NCBI GenBank assembly: GCA_025201345.1
Contig: JAIXMG010000003.1
Coordinates: forward strand, 1,426,001-1,490,000
Direction of reading: 5' to 3'
DNA from: Thamnidium elegans
Lineage: Eukaryota; Mucoromycota; Mucoromycetes; Mucorales; Mucoraceae
Length of the DNA: 64,000 nt
Within the stretch, counting starts at the first letter, position 1; each line of letters opens with the position of its first letter. Made by a program: the position numbers and the translations under genes. Shown piece after piece: positions 46,364 to 59,239 of the stretch. The notes beneath the pieces are model-generated. The model searched no databases. It was given only the letters and a program-made list of their open reading frames with translations, and was not told the DNA's origin.

Positions 46364-49300
46364 TTAAGTTTCCCCCAAAAATTTATTAAAATAGTAAGAG
46401 AGACGGTTTTTACTCTTTTTGCGAACGATCGTAGTATCTGACATATTTTCAGTAGACGTATCAATGATTAAATCACTAACTTCAATAATAGGTATGTCAC
46501 TGATCTCAGAAATATTTACATCTTCAGCTTCGGGAGTAGTTACACTATCGACTTCGGCAGTAGCTACACCATCGACGTCGGCAGTAATTACGCCACCAAC
46601 TTCAGCAGAAGTTAACTCGCTATCTTCAGCAGAAGTTAACTCGACCTCTTCAGCAGAAGTTAACTCATCATCTTCATAAATGTTTAAATCACCAACTTCA
46701 AAAGGTTGTCTATCGTCGTAAATATTTGCTATTAAGAAATCATCTCTTGAATGGTATGTAGGGGCATTCTTTCCGAATTTTGAATTAATTTTAGCTTCAA
46801 ACTTAGCTTCATTGTTACCAAAGATAAGGCGAATATCGAAGTGAAGACGAGGGTTTTCACCAGTTGTCATTGGATTGTTTTCGTCACGTTTCAAATAAAG
46901 CTCAAATTGATGAATCTTTCGGAAGTTACAGTTGTCTGTTTTGAGTCCTTCAGTAGGTAAGTTATCTACGTAGGAAGAGTAAATAGCTACAAAATAAAAT
47001 ATACATTTAGTTATGTGAAGATTACAGGATATGGAAATTTACCTACTAGCATAAACAATACAATCTTCGTGCGAATAAAACGTTTTAAAGATACCCTCGT
47101 ATTCATCTCTTTCTAAAATTCTATCACCTCGGCGAATGAGATATGTCAAATCATCATCTTTACGATCAAAAGCGCTTGTATACAAGGAAGGGTCATGAGG
47201 AGATTGATAAAACAAGTCAACCTTTTTATCACTAACAAAACAATACTCAGATTCCATGCCGTAAATTTTCATTTTCATTTCCGTTTCCAATTCGTAACTT
47301 CTTATTCTTTCTATTTTCTTTTTCGCTGCAAGTACAAGATCTTTAGGAGCATATGCACGAACATTAACGGCATAGGAGATTCTGGCAACCCGTTCAGTAA
47401 AGTCTTCAGGATGGTTACCATAAATTGCAGCGCCTAAAAGTGCTTCCTTTCCATTGTGCTTTGAAGGGTTGATAAAGTCAGTTTTAATATTCATGACTTC
47501 AGAAATGATGTTAATGACAGTACGCTCCAAATATTCATAGTTTGGTGTACTAGTTTCTAATAAGACACCAGATAGAACGATCCTGTCAAAACTAAAACAC
47601 TGCATCATATCGGCTTGTAATACAAACCGATTTATTTCGAATGCAAGATCTTTAACTGCGGGTAGGAATACGTATTCCAAAAGATCGTATACTTTAATTG
47701 AAACAATACAACATCCGGCATCAGTAATAGGAATATCTTGAACTTTGGTATAGCTATAAAAGTCTAACGTTGTCTATTTTAGGAGAGAAAGACTAAGTAT
47801 TCCAGTTATGTAGAGTATAGCTAGTGACAAACCTTTATGTAGTTGAGGAAACCTCTTTTGAGTTCGGTATAGTAGCTAGGAGTATAGACATCATGGTTTT
47901 CAGAGCACATAATACAGGTATTTTCTGACACATATCTATTTAAATAAAAAGTAATTCTACTGGTAAAGTCAAAATCAAAAGTAGCTGATCTAACACTCCT
48001 CACATTTCTAGAAAGTCCAGTATCTTGTTCATCTGTAGAATATATATCAGTACCACTGATTTTAGTATATTCCATTAATGATAAACTACATATATCGTGG
48101 TACATATTGATCAGTAGTACATGATTACTGTAAGCAGATGTGTTTGAAAAGTATTCTTTTTCTATATACATGGCAGCTGCAGTATTGCGACCAATTAATA
48201 AAAGACGCTCAGCAGGATCTTCTTCTGAGATAATACCCGCTAATTGAGCAATATAGCGCATTTCAGACTTGTTGTCGAAGAATTGATAACAGTTTTCCAT
48301 GGTAATGACATATCTGTACTTATCCGTGTCCGCAAGTCCAGCAAGTAGTTTGTGAACGTGATCAAGTACAAGCCTTAGATATTCACAAAAATAGCGTCTC
48401 AGATCGGCCTTAGCACTAGACATTAATTTACTGGGCGTTATGAGTTTTTTGTGGTCAGGGTCGATAGACTGTTTAACTAGGGCACCCCAAGTTGTTTCGC
48501 CATTAACCGTTTCTTTTGCTGTGGGTATCATGGAATTGTTTCCTTGTAGACCAGGCCTATAATTAATTAGCATTAATTTAAATTTAGTATACTAACAAAT
48601 AAGGGAAATGCAATACCAATCTGTGATTTCAGTCATCTCGTCAGATTCGTTTTCCAAATCTCTGTAGGAACATGATGTTGTACCATATCCAATATCTGTA
48701 TGATTATATAAAAAAAAAAAGTTAGCATCATTCTCAGGTATTATATATTAAAAATCGACTCTTTACCTAAGCAGATTAATGTATTGTATTTATCGATAGA
48801 AGCGTATCCAAACTTTCGGTCAGCAATATCAGTTTGAGGTTTTCTTCTACTTTGATCGATACCGTACATCATGGCACCTCTCATTGTAGCAGAACTGCCT
48901 TTATCATCGGTGATTAAAGTGCCTATTCTATATTGACTATCGGGAAACGTAGTACCGCTTATATAGAAGGCACTAAGTATCCTCTTTTGCAAGTAGGGGG
49001 AGCATCCGAAACCCCCAACCAAATAGGTACGTTCTATGTTACTATTGGCTTTTTTTATCTGTCCACCTATAAGGTTCAATGTACTTTTTGTAACACCTTC
49101 AAATACTTCTGTCCGCATGATGCTATACGGAATCGTCAATTTACAAACACCACGATCACGCATACACGTAACACTAGCAGGTAAATAGAATTTCAATTTA
49201 GGTACAGTAATAGCATCTTTCAATACCAGAATGATAGCTATAGAAAAGAGTATATAAATTAATGACCACTGTGTAATTCCATTGTATAAAAAAAAAAGCT

Positions 49301-50614
49301 TACCGTCTCCGAAATTTGATTTATGCAAATATTTAAAATCTTCTGCTTTACAAACAATACATTGTCCATCATTATATTGACCTTCATCAATTGGTCTTTT
49401 GGAAATGGGACCCGTATGTGTCTTCAAATGCTCGGCATGGTTACATTTAGGGAATTTAAACTCTTTCGATCGGTTACCGAATACTGGCTACAATTAAAGA
49501 ATCAGAGCTGCTTTTTTACTAAAGTCATAAATTTTTACCTTGATCTCATTACTAAATTTTTCAATAACAGGAGAAAATAATTTATCGCGTTCCATTTTTT
49601 CTTCGTTATTTTTAACTGGCACACCATTGTAAAAAAAACGTGTAAGGAGCTCACGCATTTTTTCGTCCACAAATGTAGAACCACATCTTTCATCACTGAC
49701 AGCCGTTAATTGACAACGACGAAAACTATCAGAAGGATCCCCGTCGACAGTTTTTACAGACTCAAAAGTTGTAAGACCTAACGTAACACCACCTGCATCA
49801 CAAATAATATATTTGTCCCCTGGCTCTATATTTAATAACTCTGTTTTTTTTTGCTCATAATATAAGGTAGCAGCAGAAGGTTTGTTAATAATCAATAAAC
49901 GATCCTCGTGGTCTTCATCAGTAATTAAACCAGACTCTTTAGCCACATTACGCATAATAGCTCTTTGTACGTCGTTCCACTGAGCAGGCACAGTAATAAC
50001 AAAACGAATATTCTCCTTTTCAACAGAAATTTGACTAACACCACCAATATTTCTTTGAATTGTACTTACAGTATGGTCAAATATTTCTCTGAAATAATCA
50101 ATAGTTGCCCTCATATTTCTATGTTCTGTTTTTTTGGCGTTGTTTGTTTTATAACTGTCATCTTTTTGTGGAATAGAAGAAGGAAGTTCCAACTTGAATC
50201 TTTCTTTAACAATTTGACCAGGCTTTAAGTTGCCATTTTCAATATGATTTCGAGCAGCTCCACCCCAGTGCAATAAATGGAAGTTTCTATCGTAAATACT
50301 GATCGAAGGCGTTTTGTATTCAAATTTTGACTGTCCTGGCCTAAAAGAAAGGAAAAGAAAACGGTTAGTAAGTGGTACTTGTTTAGTCTGGTTTTATAAG
50401 TAAATTTACCAACTTGTAATTACCGTAATATCAGGATATTCTGTACCTCTCAGTTTTGTATTAGATAGTTCTGCAGTAACAGAATAACATGCCCCTGAAA
50501 ACGTTGTACCGAAATCTATAGAATAACAGGCGTTACTTTTCTTTCTTTGTATATGATCTTTTCTCTCTTACCAATAGAGATAAGGATTCCATACTTGTGG
50601 AATCTGAAAGCCAT
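46364..50614 (-). CDS. Two-domain Hsp70-like (HSPA12-type) ATPase, copy 2
   Basis: Exons in transcript order: 50572-50614, 50410-50515, 49539-50340, 49304-49487, 48767-49237, 48617-48695, 47833-48556, 47047-47773 and 46364-46986, giving about 1252 residues. The exon pattern matches copy 1 exactly in phase and almost exactly in length. Domain 1 keeps DFGTTFSG and VGGFG, but phosphate-2 is DAGGVT instead of DAGGGT, and the conserved Glu before the AA pair is Lys (NKPSAATLYYEQ). The adenosine half of domain 1 (48767-49237) is the most divergent among the three copies (for example LKDAITVPKLKFYLPAS). Domain 2 is close to copy 3. The C terminus runs on to SYYFNKFLGET. Whether it still hydrolyses ATP is uncertain. 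Confidence 0.8.
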
Positions 50615-51467
50615 TTTTTCTTTTTTGACTTAAAAGAAAAAAAAAAGGAAAAGAAAGTGTGTAGACATTTAGATTCTGTAGTTTTTATCTCAGTACCTCA
50701 TTTGTGTAAGGTATTACAAAACCAAGCCAAGCATACGACACGATGCATTGCTATATTTCCCCCCCCCCCCCTCAGTTATCAAATGTCCTTCGTTTTTAAA
50801 CGCCATGAAATCATAATGGTTTAGCCTGGATGATTGGATTTCAGAATATATTCTTCTTTTTGAAATAAGTTAAACTATTTTACTCACACATTTTGTTGGT
50901 GCGAGTGTTACACTAATAGTATTTCTGGCCAGTCCATTTAAACTGCCACTTTTAAGCTTTTTTATACATTGAAACGAGAAACGTATAAACCTCGATTTAT
51001 TTTACTGATGCTTAGAAGTGCATCCTGTTTCTTTAAGCATTAAAAACGAAAAAAAAAAATAGCCTATCATTTTGACAAATTAATTAAAAAGTCTTTATGA
51101 TGATTCGCCAGTAACTAACACCTTTATCGATGTTTAAATCAACCCAATATCCAATACGTTCTTCATTATAATATTCAAAGCTTCTTCTATTATGGTACCT
51201 TTGGTTATTACAAACTACAATTGACAGTTACATTTTCCTTTGTAATCCATTCGGTCCATTACCTTGGACTTAAAACAAACTTACATGATTCGAAATTTAA
51301 GGTAGAAAAAAGAAGTCTTTTAAATCATGCGCCTTAGTGACCGATTATAATTAATAGAACAATGGATTCGGAAGAAACGCTTATTTGGTCCCATTATAGT
51401 ATAAGGCCACATATATTTATAATATACCATTATACCAAAACAAGCTCTCTTTTTTATTTAAACAAAT

Positions 51468-51880
51468 TTACTCGACTTTACCATCTTCCACTTGCTTACC
51501 AGGTTTTCTATCCTTGATATAATCGGATTTATGTCTCCTACAAAACTCCTTATTCTTTTTTTCACCTTTGGAATAAGTGTATTGGATCAAATCATATAGA
51601 TATTTATAATAGAACATCAAATTATCATATCGGCCATCATATACCTGACCTGGTTTTAATTCGTAAGCCTGTGAATATTCAACATATAAATAATAAATGG
51701 CTTCAATCGTCGAAAGGTAATTCACGCTGATATCTTGAAATCTCCAAAAACTGGTTAATCTTGGCTCGATTGTTACTTTTTGAACCTTGTTTAGTAAAGG
51801 TGTGCCTCGTACGATTTTATTGGCTTGTCTCCAGGTACCGTCTATCACAATCATGTGGTCAAATGAATCTCGAGGGATGT
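51468..51880 (-). pseudogene. Truncated DTW-domain gene, unit 2
   Basis: Second copy of the DTW last-exon fragment, with Met at 51854, identical in protein sequence to the unit 1 fragment and to the C-terminal 128 residues of the intact gene. It lacks exons 1-2 and their Cys cluster. Confidence 0.85.
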
Positions 51881-52495
51881 GGCTTGAAGGCAGCTAATAT
51901 TTTAACGACCAAGACAGGAAGTTTAAAGTTAACTGACTTTGGCGTCTCACTTAGTTTAAAAATGAAGGACGATGAAAACACGGGCGAACCAGCGGGAACG
52001 CCAAACTGGATGGCACCCGAAGTCATAAAATTCGCTGGTGCTTCTGCCAAATCAGATATTTGGTCCTTAGGCTGTACCATTGTTGAAATGTTGACTGGTA
52101 AACTGCCTTATGCTGGAATACCGTCCTTCACTGCTCTCTATTGTATCGTAGAAGACGATGAACCTCCTATTCCCAAAAACATCGTGTTATCTGATGAGGC
52201 AAGAGAGTTTTTAATATGCTGCTTTAAAAAGAACCCGGCAGATAGGCCCAGTGCGTACGATTTAATGCAATCGAAATGGATGGCTCCTTATTTCAACCAA
52301 TTGTTGTCTCCACCGGGTACAGTTAAAAAGAGTAAAAGCGAAACTTGTTTGGAGCTATCAGATAGCGAGGCTTTATCGGATACTCAGGACTATAGAGCTA
52401 CGCATAATTTTGTAGACTATCAAACTAAGCATCAAGGTGAACGCTGTTATAGTTGTCATATGCAAATGAAGAAAGTTTGGGTTAGAAGTTGTCAA

Positions 52496-52529
<34 letters not shown>

Positions 52530-52833
52530 CCGAAATAAGATACTAATGTCCTTTTTAGATTGTCAGTTAAAGTTTCATCCACATTGTACAAACAAAGCGC
52601 CAATGTGTCCCAATATGCCAGCAGTAAATAATAGCAGGACCTCTTCAAGTTGTGATAGTCTGGAAAAGAAATTTAAGCCAAAGATTACACCTCTAGGCCC
52701 CTTAAATGGTGTTACAGGTGATTTAAAGAAAATATACTTGCCTGCGATTCAACACAAGTATCAGTACAAGACTGAAGCGTACGCTCAGGTCAATAAGGGT
52801 ATTAGAAAGTCCAACACTTCTGTCATGACCTAA
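51863..52833 (+). pseudogene. Truncated CH-kinase copy, unit 3
   Basis: As in unit 2, a chimeric start MNLEGCG fused in frame to the kinase C lobe and C1 domain, with exons 51863-52496 and 52559-52833 (about 302 residues). The intron carries an expanded poly-A run of about 25 nt right after the donor. Small substitutions (ATHNF, KHQGE) distinguish it from the unit 2 fragment. It lacks the N lobe and the catalytic Asp. Confidence 0.8.
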
Positions 52834-55800
52834 TTCTCTCTCTCTCTCTCTCGCACATATATATATATATTGTAAATAAATAAAAAAGGGGGTTCTTTTA
52901 TTAATTTTTTTTTGAACTTATTCCAAGTTATAGATAGTGCTAAGATCTTTATACTGTTTGATAAGTAAGTTAGACAATAAATTATTGAAAAGTTAACTTA
53001 GAAACATAGTTTCATACGGATAGAAGTTAATCAAATAAAGCAAACGCTACGATTATTTAAGTTTCCCCCAAAAATTTATTAAAATAGTAAGAGAGACGGT
53101 TTTTACTCTTTTTGCGAACGATCGTAGTATCTGACATATTTTCAGTAGACGTATCAATGATTAAATCACTAACTTCAATAATAGGTATGTCACTGATCTC
53201 AGAAATATTTACATCTTCAGCTTCGGGAGTAGTTACACTATCGACTTCGGCAGTAGCTACACTATCGACTTCGACAGCAGTTACACTATCGACGTCGGCA
53301 GCAGTTACACCATCGACTTTGACAGTAGTTACACCTTCAACTTCAGCAGTAATTACGCCATCAACTTCAGCAGAAGTTAACTCGCCATATCTATAAATGT
53401 TTAAATCACCAACTTCAAAAGATTGTCTATCGTCGTAAATATTTGCTACTAAGAAATCATCTCCTGAACGGTATGTAGGGGCATTCTTTCCGAATTCTGA
53501 ATTAATTTTAGCTTCAAACTTAGCTTCATTGTTACCAAAGATAAGGCGAATATCGAAGTGAAGACGAGGGTTTTCACCAGTTGTCATTAGATTGTCTTCG
53601 TCACGTTTCAAATAAAGCTCAAATTGATGAATCTTTCGGAAGTTACAGTTGTCTGTTTTGAGTCCTTCAGTAGGTAAGTTATCTACATCGGAAGAGTAAA
53701 TAGCTACAAAATAAAATATACATTTAGTTATGTGAAGATTACAGGAAGTGGAAATTTACCTACTAGCATAAGCAATACAATCTTCGTGCGCATAAAACTT
53801 TTTAAAGATACCCTCGTATTCATCTCTTTCTAAAATTTTATCACCTCGGCGAATGAGATATGTCAAATCATCATTTTTGCGATCAAAAGCGCTTGTATAC
53901 AAGGAAGGGTCATGAGGAGATTGATAAAACAAGTCAACCTTTTTATCACTAGCATAACAATACTCAGATTCCACGCCGTAAATTTTCATTTTCATTTCCG
54001 TTTCCAATTCGTAACTTCTTATTCTTTCTATTTCCATTTTCGCTTTAGCTTCGAGTTTTTTAGGAGCATATGCACGGACATTAACGGCATAGGAGGTTCT
54101 GGCAACCCTTTCAGTAAAGACTTCAGGATGGTTACCATAAATTGCAGCGCCTAAAAGTGCTTCCTTTCCATTGTGCTTTGAAAGGTTGATAAAGTCAGTT
54201 TTAATATTCATGACTTCAGAAATGATGTTAATGACAGTACGCTCCAAATATTCATAGTTTGGTGTACTAGTTTCTAATAAGACACCAGATAGAACGATCC
54301 TGTCAAAACTAAAACACTGCATCATATCGGCTTGTAATACAAACCGATTTATTTCGAATGCAAGATCTTTAACTGCGGGTAGGAATACGTATTCCAAAAG
54401 ATCGTATACTTTAATTGAAACAATACAACATCCGGCATCAGTAATAGGAATATTTTGAACTTTGGTATAGCTATAAAAGTCTAACGTTGTCTATTTTAGG
54501 AGAGAAAGACTAAGTATTCCAGCTATGTAGAGTATAACTAGCGACCAACCTTTATGTAGTTGAGGAAACCTCTTTTGAGTTCGGTATAGTAGCTAGGAGT
54601 ATAGACATCATGGTTTTCAGAGCACATAATACAGGTATTTTCTGACACATATCTATTTAAATAAAAAGTAATTCTACTGGTAAAGTCAAAATCAAAAGTA
54701 GCTGATCTAACACTCCTCACATTTCTAGAAAGTCCAGTATCTTGTTCATCTGTAGAATATATATCAGTACCACTGATTTTAGTATATTCCATTAATGATA
54801 AACTACATATATCGTGGTACATATTGATCAGTAGTACATGATTACTGTAAGCAGATGTGTTTGAAAAGTATTCTTTTTCTATATACATGGCAGCTGCAGT
54901 ATTGCGACCAATTAATAAAAGACGCTCAGCAGGATCTTCTTCTGAGATAATACCCGCTAATTGAGCAATATAGCGCATTTCAGACTTGTTGTCGAAGAAT
55001 TGATAACAGTTTTCCATGGTAATGACATATCTGTACTTATCCGTGTCCGCAAGTCCAGCAAGTAGTTTGTGAACGTGATCAAGTACAAGCCTTAGATATT
55101 CACAAAAATAGCGTCTCAGATCGGCCTTAACACTAGACATTAATTTACTGGGAGTTATGAGTTTTTTGTGGTCAGGGTCGATAGGCTGTTTAACTAGGGC
55201 GCCCCAAGTTGTTTCGCCATTAACCGTTTCTTTTGCTGTGGGTATCATGGAATTGTTTCCTTGTAGACCAGGCCTATAATTAATTAGCATTAATTTAAAT
55301 TTAGTATACTAACAAATAAGGGAAATGCAATACCAATCCGTGATTTCAGTCATCTCGTCAGATTTGTTTTCCAAATCTCTGTAGGAACATGATGTTGTAC
55401 CATATCCAATATCTGTATGATTATATAAAAAAAAAAGTTAGCATCATTCTCAGGTATTATATATTAAAAATTGACTCTACCTAAGCAGATTAATGTATTA
55501 TATTTATCGGTAGAAGCGTATCCAAACTTTCGGTCAGCAATATCAGTTTGAGGTTTTCTTCTACTTTGATCGATACCGTAAATCATGGCACCTCTCATTG
55601 CAGCAGAATCACCACGATCATCGGTGATTAAAGCACCAATTCTATACTGACTATTGGGAAATGAAGTACCGTTTATGTAGAAAGCTTTAAGTATCCTCTT
55701 TTGCAAGTAGGGGGAGCATCCGAAACCGCCAACCAAATAGGTACGTTCTATGTTACTATTGGCTTTTTTTATCTGTGTATCTATAAGGCTCAATACACGC

Positions 55801-58554
55801 TTTGTAACATCTTCAAATACTTCTGTCCGCATGATGCTATACGGAATCGTCAATTTACAAACACCATAATCACGTATACACTTAACACCAGCGGGTAAAT
55901 ATATTTTCAATGTAGGTAAAATAACAGCATCTTCCAATACCAGAATGGTAGCTATAGAAAAGAGTATATAAATTAATGACCACTGTGTAATTCCATTATA
56001 TATAAAAAAAAAGCTTACCGTCTCCGAAATTTGATTTATGCATATATTTAAAATCTTCTGCTTTACAAACAATACATTGTCCATCATTACGTTGACCTTC
56101 ATCAATTGGTCCTTTGGAAATGGGACCCGTATGTGTATTCAAATGCTCGGCATGGTTACATTTAGGGAATTTAAACTCTCTCGATCGGTTACCGAATACT
56201 GGCTACAATTAAAGAATCAGAACTGCTTTTTTACTAAAGTCATAAATTTTTACCTTGATCTCATTAATAAATTTTTCAATAACAGGAGAAAATAATTTAT
56301 CGCGTGTCTTTATTTCTTCTCTATCTTCAGCTTCCACACCATTGTAAAAAAAACGTGTGAGGAGATCTCGCATTTTTTCATCTAAAAATGTAGAACCGCA
56401 TCTTTCACTACTACCCGCAGTCAACTGACAGCGATGAAAGGTATTTACCGACTCAAATAATGCAAGATTTATTGTGCTACCACCTGCATCACAAATAATA
56501 TATTTGTCCCTTGGTTCCATATTTGATAACTCTGTTTTTTTTTCCTCATAATGTAAGGTAGCAGCAGAAGATTCGTTGATAATCAATAAACGAGCCTCGT
56601 GGTCTTCATCAGTAATTAGACCAGCTTCTTTAGCTATAGTACGCATAACGGTTCTTTGTATATCGTTCCATTGAACAGGTACAGTAATAACAAAACGAAT
56701 ATCATCCTTTTCAACATAAACAATACTATTATTTTGAATAGTACTGAAAGTATGTTCAAATATTTCTCTAAAATAATCAATAGTTGCTCTCATATTATCA
56801 TGTGCTGTTTTTTTAGCGTTATTTGTTTTATAAACATGACCTTTTTGTGGAATATATAAAGGAAGTTCCAACTTGAATCTTTCTTTAACAATTTGACCGG
56901 GCTTTAAGTTGCCATTTTCAATATGATTTCGAGCAGCTCCACCCCAGTGCAACAAATGGAAGTTTCTATCGTAAATGTTGATTGAAGGTGTTTTGTATTC
57001 TCTTTTTGACTGTTCTGGCCTAAAAAAAAAGAAAATAAAACGGTTAGTAAGTGGTACTTGTTTAGTCTGGTTTTATAAGTAAATTTACCAACTTGTAATT
57101 ACCGTAGTATCAGGGTATTCTGTATCTCTCAGTTCTGTAGTAGATAGCTCTGCAGTAACAGAATAACATGTTCCCGAAAATGTTGTACCGAAATCTACAG
57201 AATAACAAGCATTACTTTTCTTTCTTTGTATATGATCTTTTCTCTCTTACCAATAGAGATAAGGATTCCATACTTGTGGAATCTGAAAGCCATTTTTTCT
57301 TTTTTGACTTAAAAGAAAAAAAAAAGGAAAAGAAAGTGTGTAGACATTTAGATTCTGTAGTTTTTATCTCAGTACCTCATTTGTGTAAGGTATTACAAAA
57401 CCAAGCCAAGCATACGACACGATGCATTGCTGTATTTCCCCCCTCTCAGTTATCAAATGTCCCTCGTCCTTAAACGCCATGAAATCATAATGGTTTAGCC
57501 TGGATGATTGGATTTCAGAATATATTCTTCTTTTTGAAATAAGTTAAATTATTTTACTCACACATTTCGTTGGTGCGAGTGTTACACTAATAGTACATCT
57601 GGCCAGTCCATTTAAACTGCTACTTTTAAGCTTTTTTATACATTGAAACGAGAAACGTATAAACCTCGATTTATTTTACTGATGCTTAGAAGTGCATCCT
57701 GTTTCTTTAAGCATTAAAAACGAAAAAAAAAAATAGCCTATCATTTTGACAAATTAATTAAAAATTCTTTATGATGGTTCGCCAGTAACTAACACCTTTA
57801 TCGATGTTTAAATCAACCCAATATCCAATACGTTCTTCATTATAATATTCAAAGCTTCTTCTATTATGGTACCTTTGGTTATTACAAACTACAATTGACA
57901 GTTACATTTTCCTTTGTAATCCATTCGGTCCATTACCTTGGACTTAAAACAAACTTACATGATTCGAAATTTAAGGTAGAAAAAAGAAGTCTTTTAAATC
58001 ATGCGCCTTAGTGACCGATTATAATTAATAGAACAATGGATTCGGAAGAAACGCTTATTTGGTCCCATTATAGTATAAGGCCACATATATTTATAATATA
58101 CCATTATACCAAAACAAGCTCTCTTTTTTATTTAAACAAATTTACTCGACTTTACCATCTTCCACTTGCTTACCAGGTTTTCTATCCTTGATATAATCGG
58201 ATTTATGTCTCCTACAAAACTCCTTATTCTTTTTTTCACCTTTGGAATAAGTGTATTGGATCAAATCATATAGGTATTTATAATAGAACATCAAATTATC
58301 ATATCGGCCATCATATACCTGACCTGGTTTTAATTCGTAAGCCTGTGAATATTCAACATATAAATAATAAATGGCTTCAATCGTCGAAAGGTAATTCACG
58401 CTGATATCTTGAAATCTCCAAAAACTGGTTAATCTTGGCTCGATTGTTACTTTTTGAACCTTGTTTAGTAAAGGCGTGCCTCGTACGATTTTATTGGCTT
58501 GTCTCCAGGTACCGTCTATCACAATCATGTGGTCAAATGAATCTCGAGGGATGT
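51881..58554. repeat. Tandem repeat unit 3 (about 6.7 kb)
   Basis: Kinase 3' fragment (plus), Hsp70-like copy 3 (minus) and the DTW last exon. Its right edge runs into the intact DTW gene rather than a junction. Homology to the earlier units stops at GAGGGATGT, followed here by CACTTAATTTC. Confidence 0.92.
53057..57293 (-). CDS. Two-domain Hsp70-like (HSPA12-type) ATPase, copy 3
   Basis: Exons in transcript order: 57251-57293, 57089-57194, 56254-57019, 56019-56202, 55481-55951, 55334-55412, 54550-55273, 53764-54490 and 53057-53703, giving about 1248 residues. Exon 3 is 36 nt shorter than in copies 1 and 2, with deletions around the segment before FHRCQLTAGS and at NNSIVYVEKDD, and a different stretch VEAEDREEIKTRD in place of VPVKNNEEKMERD. 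Phosphate-2 reads DAGGST. The adenosine-half exon resembles copy 1, while the domain 2 exon 41156-41879 equivalent resembles copy 2. The C-terminal repeat array combines units like those of copy 1 and copy 2. The donor joining domains 1 and 2 is GTAGAG instead of GTAAAG but remains usable. Confidence 0.8.
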
Positions 58555-58591
58555 CACTTAATTTCTTTGCGTCCTGTTTATACTACCTGTC

Positions 58592-58624
<33 letters not shown>

Positions 58625-59088
58625 GTTGTTGTTGTTGAATAAATTGTTATTACTTACAGGTCCTGGGAATAACATAAGAACTCGTTCTGGGTGCTCATAT
58701 TCAGGCATATCCTTCCAACTAAATACTCGAACGTCCTCATGAGCTAAAACTCTAGCATGAAGTGCAGTCGTTTTACCATCGGATTCCAACTCATGTTTAA
58801 TACTATGTAAGAATGGGGTTAGTTTGTATACTAAGAGACTTGTTTTATTTACTGATCTACTTACATGTCTAATGGTACAGGTAGTTTGACAAATGGTACT
58901 TTAGATCGCTCCATTCCCATTACATTAAAGCAGTAATAACAATAGTGCTTCATATGCCTTAAACAACCAGGACAAGCTAATCGACTTGAATTTTCATAAA
59001 GTACTGTATCGTCTTGAATTTTTAATTGAGAGAATGGTGAGTTTTCTCTTAATTCTTTCAAGTCTTTTATATCTATTGCTTTTGACAT
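58142..59088 (-). CDS. DTW-domain tRNA-uridine aminocarboxypropyltransferase (DTWD1-like)
   Basis: The DTWD1/DTWD2/TapT family makes 3-(3-amino-3-carboxypropyl)uridine in tRNA from S-adenosylmethionine. Exons in transcript order 58865-59088, 58658-58802 and 58142-58573 give about 266 residues. A Cys cluster CPGCLRHMKHYCYYC (Cys39, 42, 50, 53) probably binds zinc. The motif DGTW (143-146) with IVIDGTWRQANKI is the signature from which the family is named. A basic C-terminal tail (KKNKEFCRRHKSDYIKDRK) may contact tRNA. The DTWD1 subtype is favoured by the Cys pattern but is not certain. Intron 2 contains a T-run of about 29 nt. This is the only complete copy; its last exon is duplicated twice to the left. 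Confidence 0.85.
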
Positions 59089-59239
59089 AATATTTAAGAG
59101 AAAAGAAAGAAAGATTTTTTTTTATAGAGAGGTTTAATAAATTTTATTAAAATAAAATAATAGTTTGATGAATTAAAAGGAAATTATTGAGGAGGATGGT
59201 TTTTTTTTTTTCTTGAGAGGTTTAAAAGTTGCTGCGTAT

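Larger units (their letters stand above)
45197..51880. repeat. Tandem repeat unit 2 (about 6.7 kb)
   Basis: Same gene order as unit 1: kinase 3' fragment (plus), Hsp70-like copy 2 (minus), DTW fragment (minus). It is bounded on both sides by the same breakpoint sequence. In the kinase fragment it shares several substitutions with unit 3 (for example LPYAG, ALYCIV, SEALSD) that unit 1 lacks. Confidence 0.92.

Noticed and set aside
38469..58554. Assembly artefact producing three copies of one unit
   Set aside because: The copies differ at many scattered positions, with distinct indels and microsatellite lengths, and the two outer boundaries run into unique intact genes. An artefact would give identical copies. 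True copy number could still be higher than three.
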